Notes under the pieces: model-generated
Databases searched by the model: none
Told to the model about the DNA's origin: nothing
The model's input: the letters and a program-made list of their open reading frames with translations, nothing else
Program-made: the position numbers and the translations under genes
NCBI GenBank assembly: GCA_041398745.1
Contig: JAWKUB010000004.1
Location: 620,001 to 684,000 of the forward strand
From: JACKHO01 sp041398745
Lineage (GTDB): Bacteria > Planctomycetota > Planctomycetia > Planctomycetales > Planctomycetaceae
DNA: 64,000 nt
Reading direction: 5' to 3'
In this document: piece after piece, positions 8,088 through 17,694 of the stretch
How positions within the stretch are numbered: position 1 is the stretch's first letter
Layout: each line of letters begins with the position of its first letter

Positions 8088-9275
8088 CTAATCTGTCAGT
8101 ACCACAGGGAGACTGCGAGCCAGTTCCTGGAAAGCTGCTTCCAGTTCAGCGGCATTGTCGGCGTGGTAATGTCGCCCGCCGGTAATTTCAGCCACTTCAA
8201 CCATGGTCGTTTGATCGGCCCCAGGCAGGAACGTCACCGTATGAATCGTAATTCCGGCTGTTTTGGCACGCTCAGCGACGTCTACTGGATCTTCGCCACG
8301 GTTCCATTGGCCATCGGTCATGAGAATCATTGTTTTGCGTGACAGCGGCCGCCCTTTCAGCAATTCAACAATGCCTGCATCCATACCGGCGGACATATGT
8401 GTGCCTCCCAGCATCACACGGAGACTCCGTCCGTTGATTTGCGATCGAATGCCACCGTAGTTCTGAGTAAACAGCGAATCCAGAACCACGGCAGGTGAGG
8501 TCTCACCGGTAAGCCGAAACTCCGTAGTGCTTGTTCCAATGTCCGATCCCCAGGTGATAAGGCCCACCTGTGGTTTGGGCGATGCCTGTTGGGCAATATC
8601 GAGGTAGTCGTTGAGACTTTTACGAAGTACGCCCCAGCGACTATGCGTGGGATGCGGGGGGAAGCAAATGGGATGCGGAAACTGGGGAGTCCCTGGCGGA
8701 TAACTCCAGTCGACGCCGGTCAAATCGAAGCACATGGAGTGCGACCGGTCGATGACCAGGTACAGGTCCTGCTGCATGTTGGCGGCTGTCGCCGTTTTGC
8801 GTGGAGAAAAACTGTCGTGCCCCAGAAAACTGGCCATAAAGAACGGGACCGAACCGTTGTCGTTCTCGTCCGACATGAAGGCATCGACGCGCACCGCGTT
8901 ATACGGTTGGGCATCAGCCGTGAATTCCCAGCTTCCGTCCGGCTGCTGCATTGACGAGCCGAGCTGAATGTCATTCTCAGTGAGAATGAGCGGACGACCT
9001 GCCACACGGTTGAGCGCTGCGACATCAATTGCAGCCTGCTTGGCAGCCGCGGGGTCTTGCGTACGTAGCAGCGCCTCCGAACCGGCCTTGGCAGCCGAGT
9101 CGGCTGCGACCTGTAGCTCCGTGCGTGTCAATTGCATGAATGACACGTCAACGGAGAGGATGGCCATGCAGATGAGCAACACAATCGCCACTGTGGCAAT
9201 AACGACCATCGCTCCCAGGCGGGAGGGATTTTGATGACTACAGTTTCCTGTGCGATTCTTCTTGATCGATTGCAT
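8088..9275 (-). CDS. TadG-like membrane protein with a von Willebrand factor A domain
   Basis: A 395-residue protein. The N-terminal membrane helix (GAMVVIATVAIVLLICMAIL) is followed by the TadG-type segment SVDVSFMQLTRTELQVAADS with Ala-rich repeats. From about residue 150 to the end lies a vWA domain with the metal-site motif DRSHS, a conserved GGTHMSAGMDAG loop and LMTDG. This resembles Flp pilus TadG proteins with an extracytoplasmic ligand-binding domain. It sits between two TadE-like genes on the same strand, presumably one operon. An in-frame GTG at 9287 could also serve as start; ATG 9275 was preferred because it needs no rare start codon. Confidence 0.85.
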   Translation of the reverse strand: MQSIKKNRTGNCSHQNPSRLGAMVVIATVAIVLLICMAILSVDVSFMQLTRTELQVAADSAAKAGSEALLRTQDPAAAKQAAIDVAALNRVAGRPLILTENDIQLGSSMQQPDGSWEFTADAQPYNAVRVDAFMSDENDNGSVPFFMASFLGHDSFSPRKTATAANMQQDLYLVIDRSHSMCFDLTGVDWSYPPGTPQFPHPICFPPHPTHSRWGVLRKSLNDYLDIAQQASPKPQVGLITWGSDIGTSTTEFRLTGETSPAVVLDSLFTQNYGGIRSQINGRSLRVMLGGTHMSAGMDAGIVELLKGRPLSRKTMILMTDGQWNRGEDPVDVAERAKTAGITIHTVTFLPGADQTTMVEVAEITGGRHYHADNAAELEAAFQELARSLPVVLTD

Positions 9276-9301
9276 GGCCTGCACCACGAATTTACGATTG
9301 C

Positions 9302-9718
9302 CTAGAGGCGAACCATTACCGTTATGGCGGAAATGGTGGCGTCCTCAAAATACCACTGAGGCCCAATGGAATTGCTGGTTGCCGCTGCTGATACCGTAAC
9401 TGTAATTGCGGTTCCAGGTGGCGTGTTTACGGTGATATCGGGACTGATATCCACAACGACATCGTCCAGTCCGCGTGCAGTAACGATTTCTTCAGCGCGA
9501 ATGAGTGCTTCTGCCTTCGTTGTTCCCTGCGATGTCACAATCCGGGCAGTTTCGTAGCTGATTTCCGTCAAGGTCTGCTTCAAAACAATGGCATTGGATG
9601 CCTCAATGGCTCCAAATGTCAGTAGCAACATGACCGGCAGACAAATCGCCGTCTCGACAAGCGCGGCTCCCTGCCGTGGCTTATCACTTCGTCGATTTGT
9701 CGGATGAAGGCGTTGCAT
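9302..9718 (-). CDS. TadE-family pseudopilin-like protein
   Basis: A 138-residue protein with the TadE pattern: a basic N-terminus, then GAALVETAICLPVMLLLTFG with the conserved Glu five residues into the helix, then EISYETARIVTSQG and a beta-rich C-terminus. It is first in the run of three minus-strand genes TadE / vWA-TadG / TadE, with a 26-base gap to the vWA gene. It is distantly similar to the 7655-8083 product. An in-frame GTG at 9736 would add six residues. Confidence 0.82.
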   Translation of the reverse strand: MQRLHPTNRRSDKPRQGAALVETAICLPVMLLLTFGAIEASNAIVLKQTLTEISYETARIVTSQGTTKAEALIRAEEIVTARGLDDVVVDISPDITVNTPPGTAITVTVSAAATSNSIGPQWYFEDATISAITVMVRL

Positions 9719-9948
9719 GGTTTTCTGATTCCCCACCGGAATGGCGGTTTCCTTGCAAGACTAGGTCACCGGGCAAACGTCGCTGACGGAATATTCCCCC
9801 TTTGTCCGAATCGCGGCTCCGGTTAGTCCGATTGCATGAGAAGCAGAGGTAGGTTCACACGCGGCAACACCAACTCGATGCCCGCGCGGAAGACAATTTG
9901 CATGGATTTCGTCCAACTTTGAGACAGTCGACAGGCGTATGTACTTTC

Positions 9949-10659
9949 ATGCACGTCGCTTATCGCATCGCTGCCCTCGTAGCCCTCTTGTTACTGGGCT
10001 GTCATTCCCATTCTGCCGACGTGCATGTCGCACACGAGGAAATTGCCACGAGTGATGTAATTCATAAGCTACGGGTCGTGACTGGGAAACATTCGCGAGC
10101 CAAGGCGGATGTCCTGCTCATTTTTCACGGAACGGGTGATGAGGCTCAGAGCATGGCCAATCAGTCCCAGCTCGACCGACTTGCCGAAAACGGCGAGTTC
10201 GTCCTCATATATCTCACCGCTTCAAAGGACGGGCAATGGACACTTCCCAACACGTTAGGCGAGTTTCCCGATGACGAAGACCTGAATGTCGTTGATGCAG
10301 TTCTCGACCATCTTACGGATTTGGTCCCGAACTCCAGCGGGCGGGTGCATTTGGTCGGACTCTCCAGCGGCGGGACATTTGCCCTGTGTGTCGCGGCACG
10401 GTGTTCCGAGGGCATAAAAAGCGTCGTGGTCCATAGCGGTCGAAGACCGCTCGATGAATTCATCCCCGCTGAAGATTTCCCCATTCTGTTCCTTATTGGC
10501 ACGCAGGATGAGTCGACGCCTCCAGAAACTGTCCAAAGTGCGGCAGACTGGTACCAGCGGCAGGGGCACATCGTGGAGACTATTTCCATTCCAGGTGGTG
10601 AACACCGCTGGTATCCCGCATACAATTCGCGAATTGCCGAGTGGCTCAAAGCAAACTGA
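9949..10659 (+). CDS. Alpha/beta-hydrolase lipoprotein (carboxylesterase/phospholipase type)
   Basis: A 236-residue serine hydrolase. The signal peptide ends in a lipobox (LLLGC, Cys about residue 17), so it is probably anchored in a membrane on the outside of the cytoplasm. Catalytic elements are the oxyanion-region LIFHGTGD, the nucleophile elbow GLSSGG, an acidic residue in GTQDES and the histidine in GGEHRW. The order and spacing match esterases of the PHB depolymerase/phospholipase-carboxylesterase group. The substrate cannot be told. The gene diverges from the TadE cluster. ATG 9949 was chosen because it opens a proper signal peptide; a TTG at 9898 lies in frame upstream. Confidence 0.8.
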   Translation: MHVAYRIAALVALLLLGCHSHSADVHVAHEEIATSDVIHKLRVVTGKHSRAKADVLLIFHGTGDEAQSMANQSQLDRLAENGEFVLIYLTASKDGQWTLPNTLGEFPDDEDLNVVDAVLDHLTDLVPNSSGRVHLVGLSSGGTFALCVAARCSEGIKSVVVHSGRRPLDEFIPAEDFPILFLIGTQDESTPPETVQSAADWYQRQGHIVETISIPGGEHRWYPAYNSRIAEWLKAN

Positions 10660-10676
10660 GTTCGTGGTCCGCGACT

Positions 10677-10745
10677 CGTGAGCCGAAGGCCGTGAGGCCT
10701 CGGGCCGTTTGTCGTTTCCGGTTGCGTATGCGTATGCGTCGCGGC
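10677..10745 (+). repeat. Dispersed palindrome-rich repeat, copy 2
   Basis: The segment CGTGAGCCGAAGGCCGTGAGG ... TCGGGCCG ... GCGTCGCGGC has the same element order as 6821-6881. It includes a short internal direct repeat (GCGTAT twice). It lies between the hydrolase stop and the DegT-family gene. Confidence 0.55.
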
Positions 10746-10821
10746 TTACAAATGAAAATGAGGTCAAGCAGTACTCGATTTTACGAATTGCAATGAGAGC
10801 ATAAGTGGTACTGGAGCGCAC

Positions 10822-12003
10822 ATGTGGATTCGACTGCGGCTGGATATTGGCTGGTGGGATTTGTGCAACTGCTTCGGTTTGGCACTACTTCCCGGTGGTC
10901 GTCGGGCGGCGCGTGAGCGTATCGAATCAACAGACTCTCTGGCCTGTCTCTCAGTCCGCAGTGGTTTTGACCTCTTGTTGCAGGCCCTGAACTTCCCTGC
11001 AGAAACCGAAATTCTCTACACCGCAGTGAATCTCGGCGACATGATTAGGATTGCCGAAGCACACAACCTGGTGCCCATTCCCGTCCCGGTGCAGGGGAGT
11101 GACTATCACATCGATGTCGAGGAACTGAAAAAACGGGTCACCCCCAACACCCGTATGCTGGTTATCGCACATTTGTATGGTGCCCGTCTCGACATCCAGG
11201 AAATCCTCGAATTCGCGAAAGCGCAGGGGATTTTCGTCGTCGAAGATTGTGCCCAGGCATGGTTCAGTCCGAGTTGGACAGGGAACCCGAACGCAGATGC
11301 AACTCTCTTCAGCTTCGGCACCATCAAAACCGCGACGGCGAGCGGAGGAGCGATTTGTCACATTCGGTCACCTGAAGTTTTGAATCGCATGCGTGAATTG
11401 CAGAACGAGTACCCGGTTCAGTCGAGCCTTGGATATCCTCGAAAGCTGCTGAAGCTGGCCCTGCTGAAAGCCTTCTCCAGTCGTCTGGGATTCCGGCTCT
11501 TCACCTGGCTGGGACGCCTGCTCGGGAAGTCCGTCGACGACCTGTTAGCCAGCCTGACACGAGGCTTCTCCAAAACAGATTTCCTGAAACAAATCCGACA
11601 GCAACCGGCCACGACCCTGCTGCGTCTGCTGCACTACCGGCTGACAACATACAACGAACTGCAAATTGAGCGCCGCATCCAAAACGCCCACGAACTCATC
11701 GCCACGTTGAAACTGGAAAAGACGCAGCCGGAACTGCTCAGTACACCACACAGCTTCTGGCTGTTCCCATATCTCTGCGACCGACCCGAAGAGTTGATTG
11801 CCTGGTTAGGTCAAAACGGATTCGATTGTACGCGCAGGGGCCGCATGGAACTCGTTCCCGCTCCATCAAATCGACAGGAACTGCACTGCGCTGAGGCGGA
11901 AGAACTCTGGAACAAAACCGTCTTCCTCCCGTGCTATCCCGAATTGTCACCCGCGGACATGCGCCGCATGGGGGAGGCCATCCTGGCGTTTCGGGCGAAG
12001 TGA
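10822..12003 (+). CDS. DegT/DnrJ/EryC1/StrS-family PLP-dependent protein
   Basis: A 393-residue fold-type I PLP enzyme of the sugar aminotransferase group. Visible features are RSGFDLLLQAL near the N-terminus (cofactor phosphate region), AHLYGARLDIQEI, the cofactor-ring aspartate in VVEDCAQAW, and SFGTIKTATASGGA with the expected Schiff-base lysine. The family makes amino sugars for surface polysaccharides or natural products from keto-sugar nucleotides. The first 30 residues are Trp- and Arg-rich and unusual for the family. However, ATG 10822 has a good Shine-Dalgarno (GGAG, five bases upstream). The gene stands alone, with a miniature element 20 bases downstream, so its pathway cannot be inferred from neighbours. 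Confidence 0.8.
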   Translation: MWIRLRLDIGWWDLCNCFGLALLPGGRRAARERIESTDSLACLSVRSGFDLLLQALNFPAETEILYTAVNLGDMIRIAEAHNLVPIPVPVQGSDYHIDVEELKKRVTPNTRMLVIAHLYGARLDIQEILEFAKAQGIFVVEDCAQAWFSPSWTGNPNADATLFSFGTIKTATASGGAICHIRSPEVLNRMRELQNEYPVQSSLGYPRKLLKLALLKAFSSRLGFRLFTWLGRLLGKSVDDLLASLTRGFSKTDFLKQIRQQPATTLLRLLHYRLTTYNELQIERRIQNAHELIATLKLEKTQPELLSTPHSFWLFPYLCDRPEELIAWLGQNGFDCTRRGRMELVPAPSNRQELHCAEAEELWNKTVFLPCYPELSPADMRRMGEAILAFRAK

Positions 12004-12023
12004 GAAATCAGTGCGTGTATTTC

Positions 12024-12249
12024 GTGTGCGTTCGACGAATGGTGGCATTTCTTCTCCCCCAACTCTCTTGGGGGAGAAGATGGCCGACAGGCCAGATGAG
12101 GGGGCCGAGCGTTGCCCACGTGTCAATCCCAAGGAGACTGTCCCCCTCACCCCGGCCCTCTCCCCCATATTGAATGCTGCGCGACAAAGCGCCGTCCATC
12201 ATGGGGGAGAGGGGGCGATCAGACGTGACCACCACTTGTTGGATGCACC
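12024..12249 (-). mobile_element. Miniature inverted-repeat element, copy B
   Basis: About 226 bp with 20-bp terminal inverted repeats, GTGCGTTCGACGAATGGTGG on the left and the inverse of GTGCATCCAACAAGTGGTGG on the right (15 of 20 identical). The interior hairpin starts with cttctcccccaa/ttgggggagaag and continues gatggccgacaggcc. A second C-rich/G-rich palindromic pair (ccctctccccc ... gggggagaggg) follows. It has no coding capacity and fills most of the gap between the DegT-family gene and the PSD1 gene. It belongs to the same family as 6212-6421 and 61080-61308. Confidence 0.8.
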
Positions 12250-12338
12250 TGTCTGCGCCGCATCCAGCAAGACGTTATTGAGCGGTGCAGGCCGACTCAC
12301 CTATACTGCAATCAAAGTCGCCTGATGGATTTTCTCGT

Positions 12339-15300
12339 ATGAGACAACAACTGATGCACCCCATGAATGGTTTACGTTTGTTCCTCTGTTCACTCACTCT
12401 CCTCGCCATGACCAGCGCTGCCTGGTCTGCGGAAAACGAGTTCTTAGCGGAACAACTTGAGTTTTTCGAAAAGCAGGTCCGTCCACTGCTGGTGGAACAT
12501 TGCTTCGAATGCCATGCTGGGGAAAAGGTGAAGGGGGGACTGTCACTGCAAAGTCGTGCGGCGACACTCAAAGGGGGAGATACCGGTCCCGCCGTCGTTC
12601 CTGGCGATTTGAAATCGGGCGAATTGCTTGCCGCCCTTGAATACGATCCACTCGGCTATCAAATGCCTCCCGCAGGAAAGCTGAGCGACAAACAAATCGC
12701 AGTGTTCCGACGCTGGGTTGAAATGGGGGCTCCCTGGCCACACGAAGAGGGCGACGCGACGGTGGCCCGAGAAGGCTTTAATCTGAAGGAACGGGCCGCC
12801 CACTGGTCGTTTCAGCCGCTGCTGCGCCCCGAAGTGCCCTCCGTTGCACAACCGGAATGGTGCCGGACGCCAGTTGATCAGTTTCTTCGGCATCGACTGG
12901 AAGCAGTAGGGCTGACTCCCAATGAAGCGGCAGATAAGCAAACCTGGGTCCGCCGCGTCTATTTCGACGTCCTCGGTCTGCCGCCCAGTCCCGAACAAAT
13001 TCAGAGTTTTCTGGATGATGACCTGCCCGGCGCGGAAGAACGACTCGTTGATGAACTGCTGGCCAATCCTCACTTCGGTGAACGCTGGGGCCGCCACTGG
13101 CTGGACCTCGTACGGTATGCGGAATCGCGCGGGCACGAGTTCGACTACAACGTGGCGAACGCATGGCATTATCGGGACTATGTCATTCGGGCTCTGAACG
13201 ACGACATCCCGTACGACCAGTTTGTCACCGAGCATGTTGCCGGGGACATGCTGCCCGAGACGGAAGGGGAGGGACCACAGTTAAGAATTGATCCCGCAAC
13301 AGGCCGGAATGAATCCATTATCGGAACAGGATTCTGGTTGCTCGGCGAATGGGTGCATTCCCCTGTGGACATCCGAAAGGAAGAGTCGGATCGCTTCGAC
13401 AATATGATCGACGTCTACTCCAAGACGTTCCTGGGGCTGACAGTCGCCTGTGCGCGGTGCCACGACCACAAGTTCGATCCCATTCTGCAAAAGGATTTCT
13501 ACGCCCTGCAGGGATTCCTCCAAAGCAGTTCGTATCGACAGGTTCGCTTTGAAACCATGCAAGAGGAACAGCGGATTGTAGAGGAGTTACAGCAACTTCG
13601 CGAAGATGCCGCGCCGGTGCTGATGCGAACGTACGCCGAGCTCGTCGAGCCCACGGCCAATGACGTAGACAAATATATTCTCGCGACGCAGTCCGTCCTG
13701 GCTGCCGGCATTGAACTGAAGCCGCGGGCGAATGAAATTGTGTTCGAGGACTTCGAGTCGGGAACTTACGATGGCTGGACTGTCGAAGGGGAGGCCTTTG
13801 GCACCGGCCCCGTGACGCTCGCCGACCTTCCCGACTATCAGGGCAAAATCAACGGCACTGGTAAGTTCTTCGTGAACTCCCATTTGAAGCGAAATGGCGG
13901 TCGGGGTGATGTCCATACAGGCCGTCTGACCAGTCGTCCGTTTTCTATTGAACATCGCTACATTCGGTTCTGGATTGGGGGTGGCGGACACGCTGGAAAG
14001 ACATGCGTCAATTTGGTGGTTGACGGTGCCGTCGCGCGAACGAACACTGGCCCCAGCAACAATCAAATGGTACTCGCCGAGTGGGACGTCGCAGAACTCA
14101 AAGGGAAGTCCGCGCAAATCCAGGTTGTTGATGAAGGGACCAGCGGTTGGGGGAATATCGGTCTCGACCATGTGGTGTTTACTAATGAGTCAATGCAGGC
14201 CCCATCTCAATTGGCAGCAGCCGATTTGGCGCCTTCAATGCAGCGGAAATTGCTCGCGGCAGCACGTGAGTATGGTGTCCATATGAATGTCCTGAAGCAG
14301 TGGGTCATTGCCTATGCCTCAGCCGAAGCGGAATCACCATTTGCTGATTTACGAACACTGCACGCCCGTTTCGCCTCGAAGGAAACTCCCTCAACGGCAC
14401 ATCGTCTTGATGAACTCCTCGGCAGCGATGCAGTCGAAGTCGTGGCCGACTTCCGCAACGCTGAGCAGTTGCTCACCGACGGTCCTGTGTTCGCGACTGG
14501 CCAGCAAAACCTCGGTTCACCGCACTTCGACATTTCGAGAGATGTTCTGCTGACGTCGATTGAAGATGTGGGCTCGGTCCAGCGCGACCGTTTCTGGGAT
14601 GCGATTTCCTTTGCTCCCGGAACTCAGGGAGAACCGGGAGCCACGGGCGACTGGCAACGCGGCGGACGCATGCTCCGCACCAAGTCCTTCACGGTTTCCA
14701 AGCCGAAACTGTTTGCACTCGTCCGAGGCGGCTGCCGTACTTATGCGTGTGTGGACTCCCACATTCTGCTCAATGGCCCGCTGCACGGAGCACTCGTGCG
14801 GACTCACAATCCCCAAGCAGACTGGCACTGGATTGAACATGATGTCAGCCGCTACCAGGGGCATGGAGCTCACCTGGAATTCGTGCCCCACGACAATGAC
14901 GATTTCGCAGTCGCTTTGGTCGTTCAGGCCGATTCCCGTGCGAAATTGCCAACGGCAGCGCCGCAGGCAAAGGCAGGCGAAGTCGGCGTTGATGAGCTTG
15001 CATCGGCCGTGCGGCTCTCGGTCGAGCGTGCGGTCCACTTCATGTATCAGGACGCCACCGTTCCTCGCACCGATGAGGCAGCCATTGCCTGGGCCAACTG
15101 GATGCTTGCCCATCCCAAACTCCTGGAAATGGAAGATGAAAACCTCGTCCGCTGGAATCAATTGGCGGAGCCCTTCGCGACAAAGTTCGCTCAGTTGCAG
15201 TCGCGGGCTCATTTACGGTCAGCAACAACCCCGGCACTGCTAGCGGGTACTCCTGAAGATGAATACGTCTTCGTGCGTGGCAACTGGAAGAAGCAGGGCG

Positions 15301-16253
15301 AGCCGGCTCCCCGGAGCTTCCTAACCGTATTCGACGGTTCCACCACCAGCGATGATCAACTCGCCAGCGGTGAGGCCAAAACGCGGCTGGAACTGGCATG
15401 GCAAATGATCGACTCGCGCCGCACTCCCATTCTGGCACGTGTCATAGTGAACCGCATTTGGCATCATTACTTCGGTCGCGGAATAGTGCCCACGCCCGAT
15501 GACTTCGGCCATTTAGGGCAGCCTCCCACGCACCCGGAAATACTCGACTGGCTCGCCAGCGAACTGGTGGACCATAACTGGTCGCAAAAGCATATTCATC
15601 GTTTGATCCTGTCATCAGCGGCCTACCGCATGTCTTCCGCAGTGCAGTCCAATCCGAACATTGCTCAGGTCGATCCAGAGAATAGCCTGCTGCACCGCAT
15701 GAACGTGAAACGGCTGGAAGGGGAAGTCATTCGCGACGCCATTCTGTCCGTCTCGGGACGGTATGATGTCGCCATGTATGGAGAGAGCGTTCCCATTCAC
15801 CTCAACAGTTTCCTCGAAGGACGCGGTCGTCCGGCCAGCGGCCCCGTCGACGGGACAGGGCGGCGCAGTGTGTACCTTTCGGTACGTCGCAACTTCGCCG
15901 AACCATTCTTCCAGGCCTTCGATTTCCCCGTCCCGCACACCACAGTGGGACGCCGCAGCGTCTCGAATGTCCCCGCACAGGCGCTGGCTCTTATGAACAA
16001 CGAAATGGTCATCGAGCAGTCTTCAGTCTGGGCAAGCAAATTGCTGGCAGAGCATACCGACACCGAATCCCGTCTGACCGAGTTGTACCAACAGGCCCTT
16101 GGACGAAAACCTGCTGGCGCCGAACTGCAATACGCAGAGGAATTCCTGTCGGAGCAGTCCAGAGAATACAGCACTTCCCCGGACGACCCGCGAGTCTGGC
16201 AAGACCTGTGTCAGGCTATTTGGAATTCGAAAGAGTTCATTTTCATTCGCTAA
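12339..16253 (+). CDS. Planctomycete cytochrome C / DUF1549 / DUF1553 (PSD1-type) protein
   Basis: A 1304-residue secreted protein with a signal peptide (LFLCSLTLLAMTSAAWSA). The PSCyt1 domain has a haem-type motif CFECH (Cys55, Cys58, His59), and DUF1549 carries the family hallmark CARCHDHKFDP near residue 370. A central region of about 450 residues includes a jelly-roll-like stretch (DFESGTYDGWTVEGEAFGTG). The C-terminal DUF1553 contains RVIVNRIWHHYFGRG, DDFGHLGQPPTHPEILDWLA and the FDFPVPHTTVGRRSVSNVPAQ region. The family is very abundant in planctomycetes and usually lies next to a DUF1501 gene, but none is present here. The biochemical role is not established. In-frame ATGs at 12354 and 12363 are alternative starts. 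Confidence 0.88.
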   Translation: MRQQLMHPMNGLRLFLCSLTLLAMTSAAWSAENEFLAEQLEFFEKQVRPLLVEHCFECHAGEKVKGGLSLQSRAATLKGGDTGPAVVPGDLKSGELLAALEYDPLGYQMPPAGKLSDKQIAVFRRWVEMGAPWPHEEGDATVAREGFNLKERAAHWSFQPLLRPEVPSVAQPEWCRTPVDQFLRHRLEAVGLTPNEAADKQTWVRRVYFDVLGLPPSPEQIQSFLDDDLPGAEERLVDELLANPHFGERWGRHWLDLVRYAESRGHEFDYNVANAWHYRDYVIRALNDDIPYDQFVTEHVAGDMLPETEGEGPQLRIDPATGRNESIIGTGFWLLGEWVHSPVDIRKEESDRFDNMIDVYSKTFLGLTVACARCHDHKFDPILQKDFYALQGFLQSSSYRQVRFETMQEEQRIVEELQQLREDAAPVLMRTYAELVEPTANDVDKYILATQSVLAAGIELKPRANEIVFEDFESGTYDGWTVEGEAFGTGPVTLADLPDYQGKINGTGKFFVNSHLKRNGGRGDVHTGRLTSRPFSIEHRYIRFWIGGGGHAGKTCVNLVVDGAVARTNTGPSNNQMVLAEWDVAELKGKSAQIQVVDEGTSGWGNIGLDHVVFTNESMQAPSQLAAADLAPSMQRKLLAAAREYGVHMNVLKQWVIAYASAEAESPFADLRTLHARFASKETPSTAHRLDELLGSDAVEVVADFRNAEQLLTDGPVFATGQQNLGSPHFDISRDVLLTSIEDVGSVQRDRFWDAISFAPGTQGEPGATGDWQRGGRMLRTKSFTVSKPKLFALVRGGCRTYACVDSHILLNGPLHGALVRTHNPQADWHWIEHDVSRYQGHGAHLEFVPHDNDDFAVALVVQADSRAKLPTAAPQAKAGEVGVDELASAVRLSVERAVHFMYQDATVPRTDEAAIAWANWMLAHPKLLEMEDENLVRWNQLAEPFATKFAQLQSRAHLRSATTPALLAGTPEDEYVFVRGNWKKQGEPAPRSFLTVFDGSTTSDDQLASGEAKTRLELAWQMIDSRRTPILARVIVNRIWHHYFGRGIVPTPDDFGHLGQPPTHPEILDWLASELVDHNWSQKHIHRLILSSAAYRMSSAVQSNPNIAQVDPENSLLHRMNVKRLEGEVIRDAILSVSGRYDVAMYGESVPIHLNSFLEGRGRPASGPVDGTGRRSVYLSVRRNFAEPFFQAFDFPVPHTTVGRRSVSNVPAQALALMNNEMVIEQSSVWASKLLAEHTDTESRLTELYQQALGRKPAGAELQYAEEFLSEQSREYSTSPDDPRVWQDLCQAIWNSKEFIFIR

Positions 16254-16281
16254 GCCAGCAGATCACTCTTGCCCGTGCACG

Positions 16282-16304
16282 AAAAAAGCCGCCCAAAGGC
16301 GGCT
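16282..16304 (-). terminator. Rho-independent terminator behind tRNA-Arg
   Basis: Read on the minus strand, a perfect 7-bp stem (AGCCGCC / GGCGGCT) with a TTTG loop is followed by a run of T. It lies seven bases beyond the tRNA 3' end. Confidence 0.85.
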
Positions 16305-16310
16305 GAAAAG

Positions 16311-16384
<74 letters not shown>

Positions 16385-16505
16385 AATTGGTGTGAAGGCC
16401 ACACCCGACGAACTCTACGCAAGCTACTCTTGAACTGCAAGGTTCAGCATGGCCCGCAATTTGGGCGAATGTATGAGCTGACCTGGAATTGTATTGCCGA
16501 CCGAC

Positions 16506-17264
16506 TCACTTGCCATCTGGTACAAGAATCCAGGAAGCGGTGCCGTCGAAGGAGAATTCCTTGCGGTTGGGGTCGAATTCATCACCGGGGCGACGAAACT
16601 TCTGGACAATGCCTCGTCGCCAGGTTGTGGCGCCGTCGTTCTCAGCCCGGACCTCGTAGCCGTTCGAAAAACCGGTCATGATAATCTTGAAGAAGTCGGT
16701 CTTTGGATCGACGTTTCTCCAGGTTGCAACGCCATACACCCAGGGTTGGTTCTCTTCATCTTCGGCGACCGTGTCTGGGAGTTCGCGGTAGAGTCCCACA
16801 GAATTCTCAACGGCTGCACGCTCAATTTCACGAATACGGGGTAGGGCATCGGGGACAATGTCATCCTGCAGAATGTGAATCGGGATTTCGGTTTCGGGGT
16901 TGTCGTAAGTAATCAAAGTGAATTTCGGCTGAAACATCCGGGGGCCGGGGAGTGGGTCTAACTGGTTGACCGGGATTGAGTCTTCGTTGGGGCGACTCGC
17001 CAGTGGGCGATTGATGAACCGGTAGGCCAAGTACCAGACGTGTTCCTCAGTGGCTTTTCCGGTTTGAGGATCAACCACGGGCACATAAACCATGCGCATT
17101 TGCTTGAACTGCACTTCCATTATCCACAAGTCGGGCTGACGAACGATTTCCTCAATTGTGGAATGCGCCTTAACGCCACTTTCAAAGCCCCGATTCCCCT
17201 GTGCTGCGACAATGCTGCACAACAATTGTGAAAGGATGATGATTGCGTAAAGACGGTGAATCAT
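16506..17264 (-). CDS. Secreted hypothetical protein
   Basis: A 252-residue protein with a clear signal peptide (MIHRLYAIIILSQLLCSIVAAQG) from ATG 17264; an upstream in-frame start would add eight residues ahead of it. The mature part has no membrane segment. It carries a conserved-looking block LWIMEVQFKQMRMVYVPVVDPQTGK followed by VWYLAYRFINRPL, a beta-rich pattern, and ends with WRRGIVQKFRRPGDEFDPN. I do not recognise the family. It is downstream of nothing obvious on its strand and is followed by the tRNA-Arg gene. Confidence 0.7.
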   Translation of the reverse strand: MIHRLYAIIILSQLLCSIVAAQGNRGFESGVKAHSTIEEIVRQPDLWIMEVQFKQMRMVYVPVVDPQTGKATEEHVWYLAYRFINRPLASRPNEDSIPVNQLDPLPGPRMFQPKFTLITYDNPETEIPIHILQDDIVPDALPRIREIERAAVENSVGLYRELPDTVAEDEENQPWVYGVATWRNVDPKTDFFKIIMTGFSNGYEVRAENDGATTWRRGIVQKFRRPGDEFDPNRKEFSFDGTASWILVPDGK

Positions 17265-17694
17265 GCTGAACTCCCGGCAGTGCTTCACACTGCGGTGACA
17301 AACTGAGTTTCGTTTTCCACATCAGAATGACCAAGGCCAGACGGCGGACCGTGTCAAGGATGTGCTGTTGAAAGGGAAAATGCAAACACTTTCACTAACT
17401 TCGTGCGCGCCATGACCTGGAATCAACTGAATCGGTCGGGTCGGAGCAAGAAGGTGAAATCGTGGCCCCGTTTTCACCGTCCGTGTCAAATAGAGGCCTG
17501 CGTATGCTCTAAACATTACAATCCGCAAAACCCGTGCAGGCATTCTTTCGCATATTGCCGTTCTCTCGTTCGGCAATGATCTGACGGGTTGGGGGACTCC
17601 CTTTCGAGTTTGACTCGTACCAAGTCCGAAGAAACTGGCTGGTGGCAGTTTTTGTCCCGCACTTACACGCATTCTCTCCCACGTGAGCCATGCC
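17265..17694. other. Intergenic region, 430 bases, no gene seen
   Basis: The gap separates the divergent 17264 (minus) and 17695 (plus) starts and presumably contains their promoters. I found no convincing -35/-10 pair, repeat or RNA structure. Open frames here are short and lack coding character. Confidence 0.4.

Noticed and set aside
13587..14171. Long minus-strand frames inside the PSD1 gene
   Set aside because: Low-complexity reverse translations of the coding strand, no start signal or domain.
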